From: Simkaniaceae bacterium
Lineage (GTDB): Bacteria; Chlamydiota; Chlamydiia; Chlamydiales; Simkaniaceae
NCBI GenBank assembly: GCA_018399075.1
Contig: CP073763.1
Coordinates: forward strand, 248,001 to 312,000
DNA: 64,000 nt
Direction: 5' to 3'
Position numbers and translations under genes: made by a program. The notes below the pieces were generated by a model. That model was not told where the DNA came from. It searched no databases and saw only the letters and a list, made by a program, of their open reading frames with translations. Below are positions 27,756 to 36,912 of the stretch, one piece after another. Every line of letters begins with the position of its first letter. Position 1 is the stretch's first letter.

Positions 27756-29677
27756 GATTTCTCCTTTTGATAAGGGGATGTCAGTTTACGCTCTTTATAT
27801 TCTATTGTGCAATTTTTTAGGAAATCGTCGAGAGCAACCTCGCCATGAACGACATTATCACGGGTTCTAAGAGCGATTGTTTGATTCTCCATTTCCTTGT
27901 CTCCAACCGTCAGCATGTAATTGATCTGCTGAATTTGTGCATTGCGGACCCTTTTACCAAGGGATTCTTCAGAAGCATCACAGTCACATGTAAAGCCAGC
28001 CTTTTGAAGTGTCTTCATCACTTCTTTCGCATAAGGGACATGGGTTTCAGCAACCGGGATAACTCGGATAGGAAGAGGGCTCATCCACAAGGGAAATTTC
28101 CCAGCAAAATGCTCGATTAAAATGCCTAAGAACCGTTCAATGGACCCGAAGATTGCCCTGTGAATCATGATTGGACGTTTGAGAGCTCCGTCGCTATCTT
28201 TATACTCCAGTTCGAACTTCTCAGGAAGAGCCATATCGAGTTGAACAGTTCCACACTGCCACCTTCGGCCGAGCGCGTCATGAACATGAAGGTCAATCTT
28301 TGGCCCATAAAAAGCGCCATCCCCTTCATTAATTTTATAGTCTTCTCCCCATTCATCAAGAGCCTCTTTAAGGCCTGCGGTTGCAACCCCCCAGTCTTGG
28401 TCGGTTCCGATTGACTTTTCAGGGCGCGTTGAAAGCTCAAATGTATAATCCAAACCGAAGGTTTGGTAAATCTGTTTAACAAGATCAAGAACGCCTAAGA
28501 TTTCGTCCTTAATTTGACTAGGCTGCATAAATAAATGGGCGTCGTCTTGATGGAAACTTTGAACGCGGAAGAGGCCATTAAGTGCGCCCGAGGGTTCTTT
28601 GCGATGGACATGGCCAAATTCTGCAATGCGGAGAGGAAATTCCCGATAACTGTGAGAGCGCGCTTTAAAGTAAAGCATACATCCTGGGCAGTTCATCGGC
28701 TTGATTGCGTAAGCCCGCTCATCGTCAATTTCAACGGTGAACATATTTTCTCGATAATGTTCCCAATGACCTGATAGAACCCATAGCTCTTTTGTCATGA
28801 GTTGAGGCGTTTTGATAATTTCGTAACCTGACTTCAGGTGGACTTCTTTCCAGTAATCAACAAGGTGATCCCAAACAGCCATTCCATTGGGGTGGAAGAA
28901 GGGCATGGCTGGAGCCTCTTCTTTAAAAGAGAAAAGATCGAGTTTTGCACCCAAAATGCGGTGATCTCTTTTTTTTGCCTCTTCTAACAGTCTTAAGTAT
29001 TCCTTGAGGTCTTCACGATTCGGAAAAGAGATTCCATAAATCCGTGTGAGCATTTCATTTTTTGAATCGCCTCGCCAGTAAGCCCCGGATGTTTTCAGAA
29101 TCTTGAAAGCTTTAATCTTGCTAAGTATTGGGAGATGAGGGCCGCGACATAAGTCAAAAAACTCTCCTTGTCGATAGGCCGTAATGGGACTTCCTTCTTC
29201 AAACCCTTCAATTAATTCTTTTTTAAAGGGGTTTTTTCCAAATTCTGCAATTGCTTCTTTTTTCCCTTTGAAGAGGTGTCGCTCTGGCTTTAACCCTTCT
29301 CCAAGAATTTTTTTGATTTCTTTTTCAATCTTACCGAATTCTTCTTCAGAAACTTCCAAATTGGCAAAATCGTAGTAAAATCCCTTTTCAATGGGGGGGC
29401 CAATGGTTGGTTGTGCGTCAGGCCACAGCCTTAAAACTGCTTGGGCTAAAACGTGGGCCGAGGTATGCCAAAAAACTTCTTTTCCTTCGGGGGAGTTGAA
29501 ATCAACGAGGTGGACATCATCTCCGTCTTTCAAGGGAATGTCTAAATCACAGATCTCTCCGTTGAGCACTGCAGCTAAGGCCTGATGAGGCTCTCGCTGA
29601 TTCATTTTCTCAGCTAAATCTTTTGCCGAACTGCCATCGCCAAGTTCGAGCTCTTCCATTTCACATTTCACTTTCAT
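27752..29677 (-). CDS. thrS: Threonyl-tRNA synthetase
   Basis: The 641-residue class II synthetase has an N-terminal TGS domain (residues 1-60), the editing domain with HTSAHVLAQA, the catalytic core with motif 2 FRVQSFHQDDAHLF and zinc-site residues (Cys in MNCPGCM, His), motif 3 GSIERFLGILIEHF, and the anticodon-binding domain from about residue 535. Length is normal. It is the first gene of a unit with parA and gp6D and diverges from the flavoprotein gene. Confidence 0.97.
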   Translation of the reverse strand: MKVKCEMEELELGDGSSAKDLAEKMNQREPHQALAAVLNGEICDLDIPLKDGDDVHLVDFNSPEGKEVFWHTSAHVLAQAVLRLWPDAQPTIGPPIEKGFYYDFANLEVSEEEFGKIEKEIKKILGEGLKPERHLFKGKKEAIAEFGKNPFKKELIEGFEEGSPITAYRQGEFFDLCRGPHLPILSKIKAFKILKTSGAYWRGDSKNEMLTRIYGISFPNREDLKEYLRLLEEAKKRDHRILGAKLDLFSFKEEAPAMPFFHPNGMAVWDHLVDYWKEVHLKSGYEIIKTPQLMTKELWVLSGHWEHYRENMFTVEIDDERAYAIKPMNCPGCMLYFKARSHSYREFPLRIAEFGHVHRKEPSGALNGLFRVQSFHQDDAHLFMQPSQIKDEILGVLDLVKQIYQTFGLDYTFELSTRPEKSIGTDQDWGVATAGLKEALDEWGEDYKINEGDGAFYGPKIDLHVHDALGRRWQCGTVQLDMALPEKFELEYKDSDGALKRPIMIHRAIFGSIERFLGILIEHFAGKFPLWMSPLPIRVIPVAETHVPYAKEVMKTLQKAGFTCDCDASEESLGKRVRNAQIQQINYMLTVGDKEMENQTIALRTRDNVVHGEVALDDFLKNCTIEYKERKLTSPYQKEKS

Positions 29678-29757
29678 GTATAAAATTCATTGCTGTTGTT
29701 GTCTCAAGTGTACAAGACGTTGTAAAAAAGGGAAAGAAATTGCTACAACTATAAAAG

Positions 29758-30789
29758 ATGAAAACATTTGAATGGACAGTGATAGGGGCAGGCCCTGCAG
29801 GGATTGCCGCCGTAGGAAAACTTATTGACCAAGGTGTCAAACCGCTTGACATTGCTTGGGTCGATCCCACCTTTAAAGGGGGAGACCTTGGAGAGAAGTG
29901 GCGAAGGGTCTCGAGCAATACGAAGGTAAAACTTTTTCTTAAGTATTTAGAAGAGTGTCGCTCCTTCCGCTTTGGGGTGGCTCCCGATTTTGAACTCAAA
30001 CATATCGATGGGGAATCGACCTGCCTTTTGGGCCTTGTTGCCGATCCTCTCCAGTGGGTCTCTGATCATCTCAAGCTTGCTGTTCATTCGATCGAAGGAA
30101 AAGGGGAGTCCCTTATCTTAAAAAATAGACAGTGGGAAATCTCTCTTGGAAAAGAAACCCTTTATTCTAAAAATGTCGTTTTAGCTTATGGCTCCACGCC
30201 CAAAAAACTCAGCTATCCAAACCTACAAGAAATTCCATTAGAAACGGCGATTGATGATCAAAAACTATCTGGCGTTGAAAACGATACCGTTGCTGTTTTT
30301 GGATCCTCCCATTCTTCGATGATTGTTTTGCAAAACCTTCTCAAAGCAAACGCCAAAAAAGTGATTAACTTTTATAACTCTCCGACGAAATATGCTGTTT
30401 TTTTAGATGATTGGATTCTTTTTGACAATACAGGCCTTAAAGGGCAAGCAGCACACTGGGCGCGAGAAAATATTGATGGAGTATGGCCCTCTAATCTTGA
30501 GCGTTATCACATCACGGACCCCCATTTTAAGACCCTTCTTGCTTCCTGCAATAAGGTTGTCTACACGGTTGGTTTTCAGCGGCGCACACCCATTGATGTT
30601 CCTCAGATGAATGAAATCACTTACAACGATCGGAATGGTATTATTGCTCCTGGCCTTTTTGGTTTTGGAATTGCTTTCCCTGAAAAGATTGAAGATCGTT
30701 TTGGTAATGAAGAATACAACGTCGGTCTTTGGAAGTTTATGAATTACTTAAACAATGTTCTCCCTCTTTGGTTCAAATATGCTCCATAG
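29758..30789 (+). CDS. FAD-dependent oxidoreductase
   Basis: The 343-residue protein starts with the FAD dinucleotide motif VIGAGPAGIAA at about 8-18 and has a second nucleotide motif VAVFGSSHSSM near 180. The overall pattern is of flavin monooxygenase or pyridine-nucleotide oxidoreductase type, with some resemblance to ornithine/lysine N-monooxygenases. No redox-active CxxC pair is seen. It stands alone, divergent from thrS with an 80-base gap. Substrate unknown. Confidence 0.75.
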   Translation: MKTFEWTVIGAGPAGIAAVGKLIDQGVKPLDIAWVDPTFKGGDLGEKWRRVSSNTKVKLFLKYLEECRSFRFGVAPDFELKHIDGESTCLLGLVADPLQWVSDHLKLAVHSIEGKGESLILKNRQWEISLGKETLYSKNVVLAYGSTPKKLSYPNLQEIPLETAIDDQKLSGVENDTVAVFGSSHSSMIVLQNLLKANAKKVINFYNSPTKYAVFLDDWILFDNTGLKGQAAHWARENIDGVWPSNLERYHITDPHFKTLLASCNKVVYTVGFQRRTPIDVPQMNEITYNDRNGIIAPGLFGFGIAFPEKIEDRFGNEEYNVGLWKFMNYLNNVLPLWFKYAP

Positions 30790-30913
30790 TAGTACTTGAA
30801 TTAAGCACCAGCGCTTACTAACCAATGGTGCCTAATTAATTACTGATCCTTTATATTGAGATCTTTTTCATTTTCTAGGAAAGTTTATCTTCATTAAATG
30901 AACGATTAGTAGA

Positions 30914-31630
30914 TTATTCAACAGTTAGTTGACGAAAAGTAGATAATAAAAAGCCTTTTGCTTCTATACCATTCATTATTGCCACAGTAATATTGAAAAC
31001 CTCTAAAACCTTACTAGCTTGGCCAAATTTGTGTGGGTCCAGCTGGAAGCAATCACTTGTTGGACAAAGAGCAACTCTAGTAGTGGGCGATAAATGACTC
31101 TTATTAATCCCTGCAACATGTCCGACCATTAGTCCATTAAGGGTTTTTAAGACAATGTCTTCTCTTTTTGGGACAGAGGGGTGGTCATTAAAAACCTTAT
31201 AAACATAAGTTCTTTTTTTAGGGTTATTGAAGATAGCAAAAGTTAATCCCTGGTATGTAACAACTTCTTTTTTAAAATCATCTTCCGAGAGAATAGTGTT
31301 AAGTTTTTGATAAAACGCTCCAAGCTCTGTTCCGTCTTTTAGTAGTTTACAAACGCTTTTATGTGTTTGTTCTAACGCATTGGGTCCTGTTCTCCAATCT
31401 TCTCTTTGACACTCTCGATTACAGTAGAAAGCTTTTTTGCACGTAGAACATTGCTCTAATTTATCCGGTGTTTTGAAACAGTTAGCGCAGAATCTTGTGA
31501 CAGTTTCAACTTGTTGGCGAAGGAGAACGACTGAATTGCCTTTTCCTCTAGGAATTTTGGGAAAAGCTGGTTGAACTTCTATTTGTAGTCTTACAAGTTT
31601 ATAACCTTCTGGAATAGTTGATGCACTCAT
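30914..31630 (-). CDS. MYND-type zinc-finger protein
   Basis: The 238-residue protein has a complete MYND finger in residues 48-94: Cys48-x2-Cys51, Cys61-x2-Cys64, Cys70-x3-Cys74 and His90-x3-Cys94, with the FYCNRECQ core. MYND fingers are protein-binding modules typical of eukaryotes and recognise proline-rich peptides. The remaining 140 residues match nothing I know. There is no signal peptide; a type III or other non-Sec effector is possible. A ten-residue insert precedes His90 compared with common forms. It stands alone and may have been acquired from a host. Confidence 0.7.
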   Translation of the reverse strand: MSASTIPEGYKLVRLQIEVQPAFPKIPRGKGNSVVLLRQQVETVTRFCANCFKTPDKLEQCSTCKKAFYCNRECQREDWRTGPNALEQTHKSVCKLLKDGTELGAFYQKLNTILSEDDFKKEVVTYQGLTFAIFNNPKKRTYVYKVFNDHPSVPKREDIVLKTLNGLMVGHVAGINKSHLSPTTRVALCPTSDCFQLDPHKFGQASKVLEVFNITVAIMNGIEAKGFLLSTFRQLTVE

Positions 31631-31865
31631 TTTTACCTCGATTTTAAATAAAGCCGTGGAAAAGCTTATCTTTTTTTTGTAATTTTTTAAAACTCTAAAG
31701 TTTTCTAAATAAAAATTTTGCCACGTATTGTCTCTTGGATTTTCCGATTAAAAAAGAGTGTTTTTATTTGGAGAACAAGCTATTTTTGTTTGTATTAGGA
31801 TTTCGAGTTTTTCATTTAAATCCTGGTGTACATCAGGATATAGAAGAAATAGAAAAAGGGTTTTG

Positions 31866-33752
31866 ATGCTCCATAACTTCTTAACACTTGCGCGCGCCTT
31901 TGTTGCTGGTGAAGAGATTGATTTGCAAACAAAGAACCTCGCTTATCTTTCTTCAAAAGAGGGGAAGACCCTTCTTAGTCGCTTCAAGCTACCCGTTGCG
32001 AATGGTTACATTGAAATGCTTATTCGAAGGACGCTAAACCTTCCCGATAAGCAAAAACTCGAACACTCTCATTTAAAAGAAGCGGTTGTTTCGGCCCTCC
32101 TATTCCCCTTAAGGCAGGTGATTGGCTCTTGTTTTGCAACAGCACCTGCCATCTATATTCAAAATGAAAAGCCCGAGCGTCTTCTCCTCGATCTATATGA
32201 CCTCATGATGATGGGCAAAATGAAAAGAACCTTTGGCGGAGAAGAGTATGTTGTCCCCATTAGCCCTAAATGGGGGGGTAAAAAGGATGACCATCCCCTT
32301 CTTCGCGTTTGGGAATACACCATTGCTTCTTTTTCTGATTACAAAACAACCTTTAGCCGCTGGAACCTCTATTCATCTTTAGGGCTCGATCCTAAACATA
32401 AAGGAGGCATCGGAGAATTTATCTATTCGAGGCTTCAAGAAAAACTCGACACATTCAATCAAGAAGTTGAAAGACTTCACAGTGATTATATCCGCGCCAT
32501 TGATGAGGCGCGTGTTTCTCAAGCCCTCTTACGGCAAGCGGCTTCATATGATCGAATCAGGATGCGAAAAGCCGAACTTGAAGTAAGAGCCCACCATGCT
32601 GAAGCTTGCAAAGATATGAGGGACAAAGCGCACGAAAATGCTCAAGGACTCTCTAAATTTTTCCCCTTCCTCATTGAGCAATATTCTGAAAAGTTCCAAG
32701 AACATTTTCTCGAAATTTTTGATGCCGAAGCCCACTACACCCATGAAGCTCTTTATGAAGACAGTCCTGCAGGATTTCGCCTTGTTTATAAACATGGGAG
32801 GAGTGATCCTGCCGCTTGGACTTTTATAAAAGATGAAAAAGAATTTTTCGATTCTTTGCGCCATTTCTTTATCGCTGTTGAGCCCCAAGTCTCAGCCGAA
32901 TGTGAATGGGACGGAGGCGTTAAAGAGATTGAACTCCTCACAACGGAGCTTGTTCATTTTGTCGACACGGAAGGGTTTCATAACTTTGCTCTCAAAAAGA
33001 AAAAGCCCTGGAGTTATACCTCAGGAGGCTCTCTTCACACGCTTTTAAAGGGTTACTTTATGATTGAAGGGGAAATCACAGAGGAAAAAAGGCCCATCGA
33101 AAGCCCTTCTGATCTCCTGACCTTTCTTCTTGAGCTTCTTAAGGCCCTTCCCTATACAATTACCAAGCCTTTTGAAATCGATCCCGATGCAAGCCTCCTG
33201 ATGTACTCTCCTACTCACGCTTTTCTCCTAAAGCCTGGTCTGGCCCCCTTTAAAGAAGGCTGGCTTGACAATGGTTTTACTTACACCTGGATTCGTGACA
33301 ATTTGATTGATCCTGCTAAAAACCACTATGAATCATTGCGTATCGATCGTGATGCTCAAGCGCTTTTAGCTTCTAAAATTATTCAAGATGATTTCTATCC
33401 CCATGCCTCTTCATTAACTCTTTCCGAATTCCGCGCCTATCTCCTAAAAGTGGCGCCCAAACTGGAAGATGAAATCGATAATCTTTTATACCAATCATTC
33501 CCCACGCATCCCCCTCTTCTTTTTGCTGATACCAACTGGCTTGATTATGCTTTTGCCTTTGCCGTGAATCCTGCAACGCTTGAGCTGGACCTCTACCGCA
33601 TCTCTGCTGATGGGAAAAGAACCTTTCCAATGAATCCGTGGCGTCCCTATCTTGATGGGACGACTAAAGAGAATTGGGGCGTTCTCACGCGTCCCAGCGA
33701 CTATGCTGGATCTCCTCTTTCTGACCTCGCTCTCAAGCTCAAAAGGATCTAG
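31866..33752 (+). CDS. Large protein with possible papain-like catalytic residues
   Basis: From ATG 31866 (MLHNFLTLAR) the product is 628 residues. An earlier ATG at 31758 would add a poorly coding 36-residue leader, so I reject it. A Q-x4-C block (RQVIGSCFATAP, Cys codon at 32130), a later SPTHAFLL (His codon at 33216) and FADTNW (Asp at 33528, Asn at 33534) occur in the order Cys, His, Asp/Asn of papain-fold peptidases. Residues near 220-300 form a coiled coil. No signal peptide. I cannot name a family; the peptidase idea is inference. Confidence 0.6.
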   Translation: MLHNFLTLARAFVAGEEIDLQTKNLAYLSSKEGKTLLSRFKLPVANGYIEMLIRRTLNLPDKQKLEHSHLKEAVVSALLFPLRQVIGSCFATAPAIYIQNEKPERLLLDLYDLMMMGKMKRTFGGEEYVVPISPKWGGKKDDHPLLRVWEYTIASFSDYKTTFSRWNLYSSLGLDPKHKGGIGEFIYSRLQEKLDTFNQEVERLHSDYIRAIDEARVSQALLRQAASYDRIRMRKAELEVRAHHAEACKDMRDKAHENAQGLSKFFPFLIEQYSEKFQEHFLEIFDAEAHYTHEALYEDSPAGFRLVYKHGRSDPAAWTFIKDEKEFFDSLRHFFIAVEPQVSAECEWDGGVKEIELLTTELVHFVDTEGFHNFALKKKKPWSYTSGGSLHTLLKGYFMIEGEITEEKRPIESPSDLLTFLLELLKALPYTITKPFEIDPDASLLMYSPTHAFLLKPGLAPFKEGWLDNGFTYTWIRDNLIDPAKNHYESLRIDRDAQALLASKIIQDDFYPHASSLTLSEFRAYLLKVAPKLEDEIDNLLYQSFPTHPPLLFADTNWLDYAFAFAVNPATLELDLYRISADGKRTFPMNPWRPYLDGTTKENWGVLTRPSDYAGSPLSDLALKLKRI

Positions 33753-33809
33753 AAAAAAAAGAAGTTCTTGTTTTAATCAAAATTATAATTTTAAAATTGG
33801 GAGCTTTTT

Positions 33810-34025
33810 ATGAAAAACTTAAGACTCACTTTGTTGTTTTTATTCGCAACTTCAACAAGTTTTGCGCTTGGAATAAAGGAACCTCACAAGCTTCTTGCTA
33901 CAGCGATGGATGGAGGAATCAATGATATTGATTATGTTGCTCTAGAAAAAGCTAAAAAAGAAGCTGAAGAAAAAAAGAGGGAGCAAGAGGAAAAAGAGAG
34001 AAAAGAAAAAGACAATAAAAAATGA
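33810..34025 (+). CDS. Small exported protein with charged Lys/Glu tail
   Basis: The 71-residue product has a signal peptide (LRLTLLFLFATSTSFA), a short mature segment and then a single charged helix of Lys and Glu to the end. The ATG follows GGGAGC at a good distance. The mature protein of about 50 residues may be periplasmic or attached to the envelope. It sits between the large hypothetical gene and a convergent MFS gene. Function unknown. Confidence 0.55.
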   Translation: MKNLRLTLLFLFATSTSFALGIKEPHKLLATAMDGGINDIDYVALEKAKKEAEEKKREQEEKERKEKDNKK

Positions 34026-34030
34026 GTATT

Positions 34031-35287
34031 TTAATTTGTTGTTTTAAGGGTTTCTTTAGAGAGCTCGGCAGGAAGAGAGTATTTCTTCCCAGCTATCCAT
34101 AAATAGAGACTTCCTGCAATACAGAAAAGCCCACCAACGGTCAATACCAAGTAGGAGCTTCCAGCTAGTAGAAGAAGAGTCCCTAAATATGGGAAAATTC
34201 CCCCTCTAATACCAACAGCCAGGACATTAATTGAGGAATAAGGAGCGCTATCTTTTTCTTGAGCAAAGGCGGGCCCTGACATTTTCCATCCCAGTTCACT
34301 ACCTCCTTGCATAATCCCATAAAGAAGATAAGCGATAAAAACAAAGACAAGATTAACTTTTGCAAAGATTAATAGAACAGGAAAGAGAGCTGCAATGAGT
34401 GGTATGCGTGCGCAAAAAGAGAAAATCTTAATTCGATTAAATAGTTTTACCCAAAGAGGAGATGAAGTTGCAAATCCTACTCCTTTGCAAAAACAGATGG
34501 CAAGAAGGATCTTAGTATATGATAAGTTCAATGTTTCGGTGAAATACTTTGGAAGAATAGCATGAATAGTCATTAATCCTGCTCCCCCTAAGAAGAATCC
34601 CAGTTGAAACCTAAGAAAATCAGGCCGTTTGATTAATAGGTTTGTTGCAGTTTTCCAGGGCTTAAAAAGGTGGTCTTTGAAACTTTCTTTTTCATAATTA
34701 AGATGTGTAACCTTTTTAGGTGTAATGCGTGGGATTTTATTGATAAAACAAATAGAGGAGATTCCTAACAAACTAGTTATTGGGAAAATCAATCTCCAGG
34801 AATCTTGAAAGTTATCCAAAAGAAACCCAAATAAAAAAGGGAAAAGAGCATTTCCAATGTAGTTTACAGTCGATCCAGTTGCACAAATCTTACTTCTTGA
34901 AGAGCTGTGTAGGTTGATTTTTAGAAGTTCCATCCAAGAAGGAGTCATGCCTCTAAGAAGGAGCATATGAAGGCCAAAAGCCAGAATAAAAAGCCATGGA
35001 TTTGAAAAAAATGGAATAAAGAGAAAGGGAGAGAATTTTAGAACGTAGGCCCAAAATAAATTTTTTACAAGGCGGTGTTGTTTCCCAAAAACAGGACTAC
35101 TCCAATAAGAAGCGAAAAGGGCAGATAAGGGTTTTAATGCAATGATTGTTGTGATTTGAAAGGGGGTAGCATGGAGTTCTTTGCAAATAATAATGGGAAG
35201 AATATCAAAGACCCCCCAAAATGGACAAGAGAGGATATTGCTAATAATAAATGCTTTAGACGTAGAGTTTTCGAATAATTTTTTCAT
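34031..35287 (-). CDS. MFS transporter, paralogue B
   Basis: The 418-residue protein has about twelve membrane helices and is a full-length paralogue of 14870-16114, with shared PVFGKQHRLVKNL/RVHAMREKLIPNL loop positions, GSTVNYIGNALFP, QLGFFLGGAGLM and DSAPYSSINVLAVGIRGG-like blocks. The end of the gene is five bases from the stop of the small exported protein gene on the other strand. Substrate unknown; duplication of this family within one region suggests a transport need specific to this group. Confidence 0.8.
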   Translation of the reverse strand: MKKLFENSTSKAFIISNILSCPFWGVFDILPIIICKELHATPFQITTIIALKPLSALFASYWSSPVFGKQHRLVKNLFWAYVLKFSPFLFIPFFSNPWLFILAFGLHMLLLRGMTPSWMELLKINLHSSSRSKICATGSTVNYIGNALFPFLFGFLLDNFQDSWRLIFPITSLLGISSICFINKIPRITPKKVTHLNYEKESFKDHLFKPWKTATNLLIKRPDFLRFQLGFFLGGAGLMTIHAILPKYFTETLNLSYTKILLAICFCKGVGFATSSPLWVKLFNRIKIFSFCARIPLIAALFPVLLIFAKVNLVFVFIAYLLYGIMQGGSELGWKMSGPAFAQEKDSAPYSSINVLAVGIRGGIFPYLGTLLLLAGSSYLVLTVGGLFCIAGSLYLWIAGKKYSLPAELSKETLKTTN

Positions 35288-35433
35288 TTGATTTAGGGTG
35301 GGAGTCGGTCTTTTTGCAAATAGGCTAAATCAATTGTTGATTCTTAGCAAATAACGCCTAAAAATCCCAACAAAACTGATTATCGGGATAGGTTCTTTCA
35401 GAAAATAAAGGAATGGCAAAAAAAGAAAATAAT

Positions 35434-35456
35434 ACAATTTGAATAATTGTTTTTTT
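35434..35456. terminator. Possible weak terminator downstream of gadB
   Basis: ACAATT / AATTGT arms with a five-base loop are followed by six T on the plus strand; on the minus strand the same stem is followed by a T-rich but interrupted tract. No plus-strand gene precedes it, so it may serve gadB, which ends at 35524. The rest of 35288-35523 is AT-rich with no gene. Confidence 0.3.
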
Positions 35457-35523
35457 ACAATAGTTCATAAATGTTCGCCCAAATTAACTCTCTTTTTTTA
35501 TCCTTATATTATTTCAAAAAAAA

Positions 35524-36912
35524 CTAGCATATGGGACGATGTTTCCCATCTATTTCAGGTTTTTTTGTTCCACCTTTGGAATCTAGAGCGGCGCAGGCAT
35601 TTTCAATATCTTGAAAAAGAATATCCGCCATATCGCGGCTAAAGTTCTCGCGGACAACAACGCGGAGAAGAGCGATCTCTTGGGCATTTTCAGGCATGGT
35701 ATAAGCAGCCATGACCCAACCACGCTCGCGGAGTTTACTAGAGAGATCATAGACGGTATAGTTTGTGATCGAGTCTTTTAGCTTTACAGCAACGATAGGA
35801 AGCATTTGCGCATCGTTGATCATCTCAAACTTTTCTGAGTCTTTTAGTTTTTGTGAGAGGTACTGCGCATTTGCAACACAGTTCGTCATGATATGGTTGT
35901 ATCCTTCGCGACCCAGGCGCAGGAAATTGTAATACTGCGCCAGAACAAAGGACGCATTGCAAGAAAAGTTGAGGGTATAGGTGGGCATCCATCCGCCGAG
36001 ATAGTTGACCTTAAAGACAAGGTCTTTGGGGAAGTCTGATTCATCGCGATAGATGATCCATCCAATCCCAGGGTAAACAAGGCCATACTTATGACCAGAA
36101 ACATTGATCGATTTCACTTGCTCTAAGCGGAAATCCCAAACAAAGTCTGGGCTTGTAAAAGGAATGACAAAACCTCCACTTGCTGCATCAACATGGAGAG
36201 GAATATCCCATCCTTTCTTATTTTTAATTTTTAAAAGGAGGTCATTGATCTCTTCAATCGGATCGGCTTGCCCAGAATAGGTTGTTCCGAGGATTGCACC
36301 GACAGCAATCGTATTTTCATCGATCCTTTTTTCGACCTCATCAGCTGAGATGACATAGCGCCCTTTTTCTAGAGGGATGACGCGCATTTCTACATCAAAA
36401 TAGCGGGCAAATTTTTCCCAACAAACATGCACTTCAGCTCCAAAAATAATATTGGGTTCGGCTCCTTTTTTTGCCCGTTTTTTCCATTTCCATTTATGGG
36501 CTAAAAGACCCAACATAATCGCTTCAGAAGACCCAATCGTTGCAGCACCAATCGATTTGCACTCTTCTGGAGCATTAAAAAGGCGTGCAAGCATATTCAC
36601 GCAGCGGTTATGGATCACTTCTGTTTGAGGGTATTCATCATGGTCGATAAAGTTTTTATGGAGGTTTTCAGTAATCAGTTTTTCGGCTTCAGGCTCCATC
36701 CATGTTGTAACAAAGCTTGCTAAGTTAAGGGAGGGGTTTGCATCCATGTTCAGTTCATCATGGATCATTTGATAAGCTGCATTAGCTGGCATGCTATTTT
36801 CAGGAAATTCATATTTTGGAATGTCTTCTTTAAAAAAACGAGAACTGTAGGTGGACGCATGCCCTTTTTCAGAGTCTTCTAACTCCGATAGATTATTTTT
36901 CTTTGTTAACAT
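35524..36912 (-). CDS. gadB: Glutamate decarboxylase
   Basis: The 462-residue PLP enzyme converts glutamate to GABA and CO2, consuming a proton. It has the PLP lysine in VSGHKYG at Lys275 (Lys276 in E. coli GadB), VDAASGGFV and the N-terminal acid-region residues. Length matches E. coli GadB (466). Upstream gadC overlaps it by 20 bases, giving the classical decarboxylase/antiporter acid-resistance pair. No regulator gene is beside it. Confidence 0.93.
   Translation of the reverse strand: MLTKKNNLSELEDSEKGHASTYSSRFFKEDIPKYEFPENSMPANAAYQMIHDELNMDANPSLNLASFVTTWMEPEAEKLITENLHKNFIDHDEYPQTEVIHNRCVNMLARLFNAPEECKSIGAATIGSSEAIMLGLLAHKWKWKKRAKKGAEPNIIFGAEVHVCWEKFARYFDVEMRVIPLEKGRYVISADEVEKRIDENTIAVGAILGTTYSGQADPIEEINDLLLKIKNKKGWDIPLHVDAASGGFVIPFTSPDFVWDFRLEQVKSINVSGHKYGLVYPGIGWIIYRDESDFPKDLVFKVNYLGGWMPTYTLNFSCNASFVLAQYYNFLRLGREGYNHIMTNCVANAQYLSQKLKDSEKFEMINDAQMLPIVAVKLKDSITNYTVYDLSSKLRERGWVMAAYTMPENAQEIALLRVVVRENFSRDMADILFQDIENACAALDSKGGTKKPEIDGKHRPIC

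Noticed and set aside
30799-30838. Inverted repeat TTAAGCACCA...TGGTGCCTAA as a terminator
   Set aside because: The loop is long and no T run follows; left out of the feature list.
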